This document shows, one piece after another, positions 44,649-51,267 of a DNA stretch of 51,270 bases. The stretch spans positions 1 to 51,270 of the forward strand of contig DXDB01000046.1 of assembly GCA_019115705.1 (NCBI GenBank), given 5' to 3'. How positions within the stretch are numbered: position 1 is the stretch's first letter; every line of letters starts with the position of its first letter. A program made the position numbers and the translations under genes. The notes under the pieces were generated by a model. That model saw only the letters and a list, made by a program, of their open reading frames with translations, made no database searches and was not told the origin of the DNA. Source of the stretch: Candidatus Tetragenococcus pullicola. Lineage in GTDB: Bacteria; Bacillota; Bacilli; Lactobacillales; Enterococcaceae.

Positions 44649-45883
44649 ACCTTCTCTCCTTTCTGGAGTACTTGAGCTCTGACTAACTGACGATACTGGA
44701 GATTTTTCTCGTATAACTGACGATGTTCTCCTTTAGTAATGAAGCCACGATCAATAAATAATATCTCATCTATTTTAGGAAGATATTCCATTTGGTGGGT
44801 GATAAGTATGATCAAATGGTTTCTCTTTAATTTTTCCAGTGCAGCCAGAATCGTTTGTCCTGTCTCGAGATCAACGTTAGAAGTTACTTCATCTAAAATT
44901 AGTACAGGTTTTTCAGATAACAATAATCGTGCGAATGCAATTTGTTGTCTTTGACCCGGCGATAGCAGTCGGCCATTTTCTCCAACTTGAGTTTTAAACC
45001 CTTTTGACAGCCCCGTAACAAATGCACATAAACCATACTCATCAAGTTTCTCTTTCCAATCCGTTCGATGAGGGTCACCCATTCTTAAATTGTCTTCGAT
45101 CGTCCCTGAGAACAATACAGACTCATTGCATAACAGACCGATATTTTCTTGCAGGGATTCTTTACTTAAACAAGTAATAGGAATCCCTGATAGTTTGATT
45201 TCTCCAGATTTCGGTTTAAGCTTTCCTTGTATCATTTTCGCTAAAGTACTTTTCCCGATACCATTCCGACCCACAAAACCATATATTTTTCCTATACTAA
45301 ATTGAAAAGTAAAGTCATGGATCAACGTTCGTTTATTCTCATAGCCGAAACTTACTTGTTGAAAGTCAATCATTTCAATAGTTGATAAAGCTTTTTTAGC
45401 TGGTTTTTCATTCGTTTTATTGCTCTGATCTATTACTTTAAAAACTCTCTTAAATGCTGGTGCCGCAGATTTGATAATATGCATGAAGTAGCCTAATTCT
45501 CTAGAACTCATTAACCAGCGAAAAAAGAATATCAGTATGGCCGCGGCAACTGCACTGTTTATCTGGTTTTTTTGTACTTGGATAATAGTCAGCCAAGTAC
45601 CCATCAACATTCCAAAAAACAAAGAGGTTCCCAACACAAACAAAGATTGCAATTGATGGTTTAAAAGAGCCATAGTACTAAGTCGAAATATTTCGGAATC
45701 TTTAGAAAATTCATTTTCATATACACCATCTTGCTGATACATGATCAATGTATTCATTTTTTCCATATCATTTACTATGACAGCAATTTTCTTTCCGTGA
45801 TTGCTATATAGAATATGATTTAAAAATGATGTTTTTCCTAATCCAAGATAGCCTATTAAGATCGTGACGGATATTTTTTTCAT
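44645..45883 (-). CDS. Chimeric COG0523 N-terminus fused to a truncated ABC exporter
   Basis: A 412-residue open frame made of two unrelated pieces. Residues 1 to about 45 (KKISVTILIGYLGLGKTSFLNHIL, then VIVNDMEKMN) are the start of a COG0523 GTPase of the YciC/ZigA group, the zinc metallochaperone family. From about 50 on it becomes an ABC exporter half that begins between the fourth and fifth membrane helices, with only two helices left. The ATPase is complete (GRNGIGKST, LLSPGQRQQ, VLILDEVTS). This is best explained by a deletion joining two genes. The protein is likely non-functional. ATG is chosen five bases after AGAGG. Confidence 0.8.
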   Translation of the reverse strand: MKKISVTILIGYLGLGKTSFLNHILYSNHGKKIAVIVNDMEKMNTLIMYQQDGVYENEFSKDSEIFRLSTMALLNHQLQSLFVLGTSLFFGMLMGTWLTIIQVQKNQINSAVAAAILIFFFRWLMSSRELGYFMHIIKSAAPAFKRVFKVIDQSNKTNEKPAKKALSTIEMIDFQQVSFGYENKRTLIHDFTFQFSIGKIYGFVGRNGIGKSTLAKMIQGKLKPKSGEIKLSGIPITCLSKESLQENIGLLCNESVLFSGTIEDNLRMGDPHRTDWKEKLDEYGLCAFVTGLSKGFKTQVGENGRLLSPGQRQQIAFARLLLSEKPVLILDEVTSNVDLETGQTILAALEKLKRNHLIILITHQMEYLPKIDEILFIDRGFITKGEHRQLYEKNLQYRQLVRAQVLQKGEKV

Positions 45884-45912
45884 AAAAACCTCTTTTCTTT
45901 TCACATCATAAA

Positions 45913-45946
45913 GCAGATTAATTCAATGAAGAGAAAAATAATCTGC
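45913..45946 (-). terminator. Hairpin after the zinc-binding protein remnant
   Basis: GCAGATTA...TAATCTGC around an 18-base loop, with TTTATG after it on the minus strand. It is a weak terminator. Confidence 0.4.
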
Positions 45947-45960
45947 ACTGGCATTTCCAA

Positions 45961-46455
45961 TTAGTCAGCAAGAATTTGTTTCAGTTTAGTCAAATATTTC
46001 TCGGCATTTATTTTAAATACTTTGGCTTTTTTGGGGTAAAACTTAGCCAGTTGGTTTTTGATATTTGAAACTTCTTTAATCGCTATTTTCGATAACATCC
46101 AAGTATAGGAGGCAAGTTCATGATGATGTCTTTTTTCACCATGATCATGGTCATGCTCTTCTTCCACACCCGGAAACAGAATCATAGCTTTTGTACCTTC
46201 CACTACATTAGGCGAACCTTTTTCGCAATTCTCTTTAGCTTTTGGCACTCATGTTTTCATGTTTTCATTATGATAAACAAAAGCATCAGCATCATGAGCT
46301 TTTGCCATATCCTTAGCAGAAGGTTCATAATAGTGGAGCTCTGATGCAGCTGGAATCATTAGCTTCACATTTGCTACATCACCAACGATATTCTTGGTGA
46401 AATCATAAACTGGATAAAATGTCGTTACAATCTCCAATTTTTTCATCTTTATCAT
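45961..46455 (-). pseudogene. AdcA/ZnuA-like zinc-binding protein, degenerate
   Basis: Two track ORFs are one frame interrupted by TGA where homologs have Trp (MKT-stop-VPKAKEN). The text is zinc-binding lipoprotein: IVTTFYPVYDFTKNIVGD, then SELHYYEPSAKDMAK in place of the usual SEPHDYEPS, and a His-rich loop EEEHDHDHGEKRHHHE. There is no signal peptide; a short MKKISLGSI frame just upstream could be its remnant. It stops at 165 codons, losing the second half of the protein. It is part of the zinc island and clearly dead. Confidence 0.88.
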
Positions 46456-46501
46456 TCGATACTTCCTAAACTTATTTTCTTCAAACTTTTTCCTTCGCCG
46501 A

Positions 46502-46624
46502 TTACACTAATTTCTTCATTTTATTTCGTTTATGTTCCTTGATAATTTTTAATGCTCTTTTCCTAGTTTTGATGTTCGGACTCTTGAGACGCCTATATGC
46601 ACTAGATAAATCCATTTTTTCCAT
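46502..46624 (-). CDS. Small basic protein of the zinc island
   Basis: A 40-residue lysine- and arginine-rich protein missed by the ORF track: MEKMDLSSAYRRLKSPN then KTRKRALKIIKEHKRNK. A strong SD (GGAGGTGG) is six bases before the ATG, so it is a real gene. I recall very similar short proteins annotated as putative metal homeostasis proteins near Zur-regulated genes of lactic acid bacteria, but cannot check. It lies between the COG0523 scrap and the broken zinc-binding protein, and it is one of the few members left intact. Confidence 0.7.
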   Translation of the reverse strand: MEKMDLSSAYRRLKSPNIKTRKRALKIIKEHKRNKMKKLV

Positions 46625-46650
46625 TAGAAACCACCTCCAATTATTTCTTA

Positions 46651-46806
46651 TCATGATTTACTTTCAGCAAGTAATTTATCAAAGCTCTGTTTGATTATTT
46701 CTCCATCCAATTTTTTCCCGATTAGAATAATAGTGGTTTGATCTTTTTGTTGAGTGCTATATTAAAAGTCAACCTGTTCATTGACTTCTTGCATGACAAC
46801 TACAAA
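46651..46806 (-). pseudogene. COG0523 GTPase C-terminal fragment
   Basis: A 52-codon frame with an internal TAA after EQVDF. Its second half, TTIILIGKKLDGEIIKQSF, is the typical end of COG0523 GTPases, where a beta strand and helix follow IGxxLD. Nothing upstream in frame belongs to the family. Together with the N-terminal piece fused to the ABC gene 750 bases downstream, it indicates at least one shattered zinc chaperone gene. Confidence 0.65.
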
Positions 46807-46820
46807 ATCACACTGTTTAC

Positions 46821-46968
46821 CTATTTGACTTCTTTAAAAATTGCCGTCGACGCAGTTTTGGTGAATATTTTTTAACTCTAACCGTTCAGGGTTGTTGCGT
46901 TTATTTTTGCTGGTAAGATACAGACGCTCACCCGTTTCAACACATTCCAATATAATATTATGACGCAT
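46821..46968 (-). pseudogene. rpmG: Zinc-independent L33 paralog, frameshifted
   Basis: Starts well ([30 protein letters not shown]) and lacks the CxxC pairs of the zinc form. Two single-base deletions, one in a run of A after LEL and one in CGG-CA, break the frame. Restoring them gives the expected end [16 protein letters not shown] and a stop at 46821, with a total of exactly 49 codons. As read, the frame ends after 44 residues with a garbled tail. Confidence 0.88.
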
Positions 46969-46991
46969 AAAACTTCCTCCTCCTTCAATAG

Positions 46992-47369
46992 TTATCGGTC
47001 CTCAAGATACATTTGGATCTGTTGAATGTCCTCAAAGGTTAACTCGCCAGATTCCAATTGTGAAACTAAATTTTCTTTCATATTGACAGGTATCTCCCAA
47101 TAACCATCAATACATTGAAATAGTCCCTCATTATACTCTTTAAAAATTGAATAAATTCTTAAAAACTCGTCAAATGATAATCCTTCGTCCTCATAATAAT
47201 CTTTGATCAATCCATTTTCGATTGCCTGTTGAGTCGGCCAACCAGTTTCAGTAATGATTCCTTTTTCGACCATTGATCTATAAAAAGTGCTTTTATCTAA
47301 CGACTGCTTGGTTGTTTCAAGATAATACTGCACCCCTTGTTCAACTAGAGGTGGGTAAATAATTCCCAC
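46992..47369 (-). CDS. Unknown protein of the zinc operon
   Basis: A 125-residue acidic, helical protein with no signal, membrane segment or metal motif (a single cysteine). I do not recognise it. GTG start eight bases after AGGAGG. It lies between rpmF and the broken rpmG on the same strand with short gaps, so it should be in the Zur-controlled transcript. It contains the Trp-Pro pattern [17 protein letters not shown] role in zinc starvation follows only from its position. Confidence 0.8.
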   Translation of the reverse strand: MGIIYPPLVEQGVQYYLETTKQSLDKSTFYRSMVEKGIITETGWPTQQAIENGLIKDYYEDEGLSFDEFLRIYSIFKEYNEGLFQCIDGYWEIPVNMKENLVSQLESGELTFEDIQQIQMYLEDR

Positions 47370-47395
47370 TTTGAGTTCCTCCTAAAAGTTATAAA

Positions 47396-47575
47396 CTATT
47401 TTGAAGATTCTTTCATTACTTGCTTCCCGTTGTAGTAACCCTTCAAAGAGACATGATGACTACGTCTATAATCACTACTAACTTCGTCAAATGAAATTTC
47501 AGGTTTTGCTACGATTTGGTGAGTTCTTCTTAATCTTTTCTTCGTCTTAGATGTTTTTCTTGCCGGTACTGCCAT
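47396..47575 (-). CDS. rpmF: 50S ribosomal protein L32, cysteine-free
   Basis: A 59-residue protein missed by the ORF track: [19 protein letters not shown] and then [19 protein letters not shown]. The zinc ribbon cysteines of ordinary enterococcal L32 are absent. It resembles the cysteine-free streptococcal L32. Placed after rpsN behind a Zur box, it should replace the zinc form when zinc is scarce. It is intact with SD GGAGGAAG. Confidence 0.93.
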   Translation of the reverse strand: MAVPARKTSKTKKRLRRTHQIVAKPEISFDEVSSDYRRSHHVSLKGYYNGKQVMKESSK

Positions 47576-47601
47576 GATACTTCCTCCTCATAAGATGCAA
47601 A

Positions 47602-47871
47602 TTACCAACTTGCTTTCTTTACTCCAGGTATCAACCCTTGATGAGCAAGTTCCCTAAACTTGATACGAGACATACCAAACTTTCGCATATAACCTCTTGG
47701 ACGACCATCCGTCTGATCACGAAGCTTCAGATGAGTTGGGTTTGAATCCTTTGGTAATTTAGCAAGGGCCACGCGATCTCCTACATCTTTTAGTTCCTGA
47801 CGTTTTTCTGCATATTTTTCAATCATCGCCATTTGTTTGTTTGCCTTAGCTATTTTCGATTTTTTTGCCAT
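47602..47871 (-). CDS. rpsN: 30S ribosomal protein S14, zinc-independent form
   Basis: The 89-residue long form of S14, without the CxxC pairs of the short zinc-binding S14: [13 protein letters not shown] at the start, [20 protein letters not shown] and PGVKKASW at the end. In Bacillus the equivalent (yhzA) is Zur-repressed and rescues S14 assembly under zinc starvation. It is the first gene after the Zur box. SD AAGGAG precedes it. Confidence 0.95.
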   Translation of the reverse strand: MAKKSKIAKANKQMAMIEKYAEKRQELKDVGDRVALAKLPKDSNPTHLKLRDQTDGRPRGYMRKFGMSRIKFRELAHQGLIPGVKKASW

Positions 47872-47910
47872 ATTTATTTATGCTCCTTCTTATGTTGATT
47901 TTCTTGTGCC

Positions 47911-47931
47911 AAATCGTAACCATTACGATTT
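47911..47931. promoter_or_regulatory. Zur box
   Basis: AAATCGTAA-CCA-TTACGATTT, a 9-3-9 palindrome. The core TCGTAACCATTACGA is one base from the Bacillus Zur consensus TCGTAATNATTACGA. It lies just downstream of the rpsN promoter. Confidence 0.88.
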
Positions 47932-47940
47932 AACGTTGAT

Positions 47941-47969
47941 AGCTTATCATTAAAAAAATCCGTTGTCAA
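47941..47969 (-). promoter_or_regulatory. Promoter of the zinc operon
   Basis: TTGACA, a 17-base spacer and TAAGCT on the minus strand. The Zur box starts 10 bases past the -10, so bound Zur would block it. Confidence 0.65.
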
Positions 47970-48155
47970 CAATAAATAACATGTAATATAATTCATATGA
48001 ATAAATATACATTTGAATGCTTATTTATCAAGATGCTTGTTAAATCTAGAAAAAAAGATAATCGATTGAAATATTGAAGAAAAAGATGATTTGAGTAAAA
48101 ATTTTCATTGTAGGAATTTGAGAAAGTTATGAAACATAAATTGGCACAATGATAC

Positions 48156-48727
48156 ACCTACCTAGAACGCTTCACCGCATTGGGTAGCTCTCCACCTATG
48201 AGAAGAGATGAAATTTCTGTGGGTCTTCCTCGACCGCCTGATCATGAATTCAAAGTTGCTACCATTCGTAATTATATTGATCCTTTGATTGGCCAAATGA
48301 AATTATCGGATATCACGACTACGGGCTTGTTATTGCCTTAGAAAATGGTAATCCAGTTGAAAGTCGGATTATTCGCAATCGATTCCAGTTCTTGTGTGAG
48401 GAAAATGGCCTAGAAGTCGTCGTTTTTCACAGTCTCCGTCATTTAAGCACTAAGTATAAGTTGAAGATGACCAATGGAGACATTAAATCCGTTCAAGGCG
48501 ATACGGGTCATGCGGAAGCAGAGATGGTCACCGATGTGTATTCAGAAATCATTGATGAGGATCGTCGTTTCAATGCGAAGAAATTAGAGGACGAATTCTA
48601 TGACAGTTTAAAAGTAACACCCATTGATGACCCGGTCAATGATGAGGAGAAGTTATTGGTCTTGCTTAAAAATTTATCTCCAGAAGCGAAAGAAAAATTG
48701 TTAAAGTCGGCAATTTCGGAGTGTTAG
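48156..48727 (+). pseudogene. Tyrosine integrase remnant
   Basis: A phage- or ICE-type integrase with its middle deleted. A first piece keeps the core of the SAM-like DNA-binding domain (TIRNYIDPLIGQMKLSDIT); after a frame change DYGLVIALENGNPVESRI leads into the catalytic domain: HSLRHLSTKYKLK, GDTGHAEAEMV, DVYSEI (the nucleophilic Tyr). The early catalytic Arg and Lys region is missing, so it cannot recombine DNA. It sits beside tRNA-Arg genes, a typical integration site. Confidence 0.85.
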
Positions 48728-48823
48728 CAGTGTTAGCAAAAAAGGCTTAAATTTCCCGAAAATAAAAAAGTGTTAGCAAATTTGAGTTGAAGAAACTAAA
48801 AAAGGCGTGCGTTCTGCTAACAC
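48721..48823. repeat. GTGTTAGCA repeats downstream of the integrase
   Basis: Three exact direct copies (48721, 48730, 48770), the first two head to tail and overlapping the integrase stop, plus one exact inverted copy (48815-48823). Such clusters are what arm-type integrase-binding sites look like. Confidence 0.7.
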
Positions 48824-48856
48824 TTTATAAGGTCATCTATTTAATTATTCAAAAAA

Positions 48857-48896
48857 CGCAAAACGCCAGAAACCTTATATTAACAGGCTTCTGACG
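48857..48896 (-). terminator. Terminator of the tRNA transcript
   Basis: CGTCAGAAGCC...GGTTTCTGGCG followed by TTTTGCGTTTTTTG on the minus strand. Confidence 0.8.
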
Positions 48897-48907
48897 TGAT
48901 AAAAAAC

Positions 48908-48980
48908 GTCCCAGACAGGAATTGAACCTGCGACGTACCGCTTAGGAGGCGGTCCCTCTATCCTACTGAGGTACTGGGAC
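48908..48980 (-). tRNA. tRNA-Arg (CCU)
   Basis: A 73-nt cloverleaf: acceptor GTCCCAG/CTGGGAC, D arm CCTC..GAGG, anticodon stem ACCGC/GCGGT around CTCCTAA (anticodon CCT), T arm GCAGG-TTCAATT-CCTGT. It reads AGG codons. CCA is not encoded. It differs from the usual enterococcal tRNA-Arg(CCU), as if brought in by the island. Confidence 0.93.
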
Positions 48981-48983
48981 ATG

Positions 48984-49052
48984 AAAAAATTGGGCGTGTG
49001 CCCCAACAACCGCTTAGGAAGCAATTGCTCTATCCTACTGAGCTACGAGGAC
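48984..49052 (-). pseudogene. Truncated tRNA-Arg (CCU)
   Basis: The 5' half is a good tRNA: GTCCTCG, TA, GCTC..GAGC, anticodon loop TTCCTAA (anticodon CCT). The T arm and 3' acceptor strand are gone and replaced by GGTTGTTGGGGCACACGCCC followed by AATTTTTT, a small terminator-like hairpin. It resembles the native enterococcal tRNA-Arg(CCU), cut after the anticodon. Confidence 0.8.
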
Positions 49053-49069
49053 AAAAAAACACACTTTTC

Positions 49070-49098
49070 ATTCTATCGCGAAAGCTTCCTTCATGCAA
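49070..49098 (-). promoter_or_regulatory. Promoter of the tRNA genes
   Basis: TTGCAT, a 17-base spacer, TAGAAT. It lies 17 bases ahead of the truncated tRNA. A 12-bp inverted repeat (AAACACACTTTT, 49057-49068 and 49117-49128) brackets it. Confidence 0.6.
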
Positions 49099-49132
49099 GG
49101 AATTTTCAAAAATAAAAAAAGTGTGTTTATTT

Positions 49133-50302
49133 TTAGAAATAGTCTTCCAAAATCGGCTTTTGACTGGGAAGTATAGCTTTTACATTTTCTTCCAATTCTT
49201 GACTCATTTCTAAATTTCCATAAAATTTTACTTCTTCTAATGATAGATAGCCCAAAAAAAGTTGAGTCAATTGTTGCATCGAAATAGTTAAAGTAGGCAG
49301 TTGCGTTTTTTCTACTTGTTTGATTTCATTAGGATGTAAATGAATTTCAAAAGTTCCCTCATTCCACGGTGCATACTTATCTTCTTTGATACAAATAGCA
49401 AATGATTGTCGAAGATTTTGCCAAGGAAAAATTTCCATGAAGGCTTTGACATCGACTATTCGTACCATCATTTCAGGACGAACCTCAAGTTTTTCAAAAG
49501 GTCGTGCTTGTAAAAAGAAATTGGTATGCCCATCAAATCCATGTTCATAAATTATTTTATGAGTCGAATCTTTATGTGAGTATATATAACGATTTAAACC
49601 CTGGTAAGCCTCAGGCAAAAGACAGATCCATTCTTGACAAATAAAGCAGCCATTTTCAATGGTATAGGCTAAATAGCCAGCTGGTTTTCCCTCTTTAGTA
49701 TAATAAATAGCAAACTCCATTGCTTTTTTTAAAGCAAACTTGTAGTCGTACCACCAGTCTTCTCGCTTCAGGCTACCATTTTTATTTTTTGTAGAGGTTG
49801 CATAGATTTTTGTAACAATTTCTTTTATTTCCGGCCATTGTTGTCGTTTGATATAGCCGTTTACTTTGGGGCTATCTTGCCAATTATGACTCGAAATTTC
49901 AAGTTTTGCTCTTTCAAAAAGTAGTTCATAACCGTAACGTCTATAAAAAGGATAAGAAAAAGGTGCTAAATAGGAAAAAAGCATCTTCTTTTCATGACAG
50001 TCTTTAAGCATAGCACTCATCAATTGATCGATATTTCCCTGACCACGAAAAGCAGGATCTGAGGCAACAAAACCGATTCCCGCCATCGGAAAAGTTTTTC
50101 CAAAAAAGGAGACTTGAAAGGGCGTCATCATGACTTGACTTGCCAATTGGTTGTCTTCTACAGACCCATAAGTTACTGAATGAGCCATCAAATGAGCGTA
50201 TCTTTTTTTACTTGTTTCGCTGGTATCTAATTGAAAGGCATATTGAGCCAGAGCAAAACTATTTTCGAAAGCTTTTTCATCCATTCTTTCGATTGTGTTC
50301 AA
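49133..50302 (-). CDS. Eis-like GNAT acetyltransferase
   Basis: A 389-residue protein of the Eis family: an N-terminal GNAT domain with the acetyl-CoA loop FRGQGNIDQLM, a second GNAT-like fold, and a C-terminal sterol-carrier-type domain ending in a free carboxylate at Phe. Mycobacterial Eis acetylates aminoglycosides and host proteins; enterococcal relatives are structurally similar, with substrates unproven. TTG start with AAAGGA eight bases upstream. Confidence 0.88.
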   Translation of the reverse strand: MNTIERMDEKAFENSFALAQYAFQLDTSETSKKRYAHLMAHSVTYGSVEDNQLASQVMMTPFQVSFFGKTFPMAGIGFVASDPAFRGQGNIDQLMSAMLKDCHEKKMLFSYLAPFSYPFYRRYGYELLFERAKLEISSHNWQDSPKVNGYIKRQQWPEIKEIVTKIYATSTKNKNGSLKREDWWYDYKFALKKAMEFAIYYTKEGKPAGYLAYTIENGCFICQEWICLLPEAYQGLNRYIYSHKDSTHKIIYEHGFDGHTNFFLQARPFEKLEVRPEMMVRIVDVKAFMEIFPWQNLRQSFAICIKEDKYAPWNEGTFEIHLHPNEIKQVEKTQLPTLTISMQQLTQLFLGYLSLEEVKFYGNLEMSQELEENVKAILPSQKPILEDYF

Positions 50303-50346
50303 TAAAATCGTCCTTTCTGACTAAAAAGTAATAAGTAAACTAGCGA

Positions 50347-50760
50347 TTAATAAGATTCTTCAATCATTTTTAGCATTTGTTTAAACTGTCTTTTTTTAAA
50401 ATAACCTAAAACAAAGCCAAAGAGCGCATCATTTAGTTTTTGCATGGCACCATAAGATTCCATAGATTCTTCATAATGAACTTCACAGCTTTTATCGTCA
50501 AGGGGGATAATATCGTATTGAACTGAAAATTCATTCCTTGTGGTAGCTGTTTTAAATGCGTAGGATTTGTCTTTTTCTACTTTATCGATTGTGATTTTTG
50601 CTCGATTATTTTGAGAAAACTGTTTGACGTAGGTCAAGTCTTCTAGTTTATTATAAGAAAGACGCTTACCTGTCGCATCATAAACATCATACAGGACCGA
50701 TTCCATGATTTTGTCAAAAAAAGCAGAGGCAGGCATTTTCATTTTTCTTACTACTTTCAT
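50347..50760 (-). CDS. DUF3284 protein
   Basis: A 137-residue protein with a START/SRPBCC-like pattern, assigned to DUF3284 from its beginning (MKMPASAFFDKIMESVLYDV) and its FGYFKKRQF-type basic end. No function is known. It overlaps the small membrane protein gene upstream by four bases, so both are translated together. Three genes here form a short leftward operon. Confidence 0.75.
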   Translation of the reverse strand: MKVVRKMKMPASAFFDKIMESVLYDVYDATGKRLSYNKLEDLTYVKQFSQNNRAKITIDKVEKDKSYAFKTATTRNEFSVQYDIIPLDDKSCEVHYEESMESYGAMQKLNDALFGFVLGYFKKRQFKQMLKMIEESY

Positions 50761-50948
50761 TCCTTGTTCACCTCATCTTTATTTTCTTTCTCTTTTTTTG
50801 TCCCCTTATGAAAGATATAACCCCCAAGCATCACCAAAAAAATTCCGGTTACCATGCTTAAAATATCATATTTCATAGAGTTTGGATTTAAGGAGAATAG
50901 AAGAATCAAAAAACCGATACTACACAAGAATAAGCCGTTTTTTATCAC
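50757..50948 (-). CDS. Small two-helix membrane protein (DUF3188-like)
   Basis: A 63-residue protein with two hydrophobic helices (about 2-21 and 31-49) and a charged tail KKEKENKDEVNKE. It looks like DUF3188 of lactic acid bacteria from memory. GTG start three codons after the track's start, because AGGTGA is five bases before it. Translationally coupled with the DUF3284 gene. Confidence 0.65.
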   Translation of the reverse strand: MIKNGLFLCSIGFLILLFSLNPNSMKYDILSMVTGIFLVMLGGYIFHKGTKKEKENKDEVNKE

Positions 50949-50967
50949 TATAATCACCTATATTTTC

Positions 50968-51186
50968 TTAAATAGCAATTGCTTGGAAATATAAAATAGA
51001 TCCCCAAGCTTGTTCTTTAATTAATGCTTTTGCTTTTTTAGCAGCCGCTTCTGGGTCTCCTGAAACTTCAAATTGTAGTTGAATTCCTTTTTTGGCTTTA
51101 AATGTATAAGAAAAATCTTCTCCTTCATACCCTTCCAAAAGCGTTTTGATTTCTTCTTGTTGCATAGCACTTGAAATGCCAATCAT
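50968..51186 (-). CDS. Small conserved protein, unknown
   Basis: A 72-residue soluble protein with one alpha/beta pattern (YTFKAKKGIQLQFEVSGDPEAAAKKAKALIK). It is not recognised. AAAGGATG precedes the ATG. It is the first gene of the short leftward operon. Confidence 0.65.
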   Translation of the reverse strand: MIGISSAMQQEEIKTLLEGYEGEDFSYTFKAKKGIQLQFEVSGDPEAAAKKAKALIKEQAWGSILYFQAIAI

Positions 51187-51226
51187 AATGATTCATCCTT
51201 TCTTTTTCATGAATATAACATAGAAT

Positions 51227-51267
51227 GCTTTCACTCCAATAATCTGGAGTGAAAGCAAGTTTTTTTA
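51227..51267 (+). terminator. Plus-strand terminator at the window end
   Basis: GCTTTCACTCCA...TGGAGTGAAAGC followed by AAGTTTTTTTATTC. The T run is on the plus strand, yet no plus-strand gene lies before it. Confidence 0.75.

Noticed and set aside
46249-46455. A separate small gene for a 68-residue protein
   Set aside because: It is the first part of the zinc-binding protein frame, ended by a nonsense codon; the following ORF is the same frame.
48721-48823. CRISPR array
   Set aside because: The repeats are only 9 bases, irregularly spaced and partly inverted; no cas genes are near.
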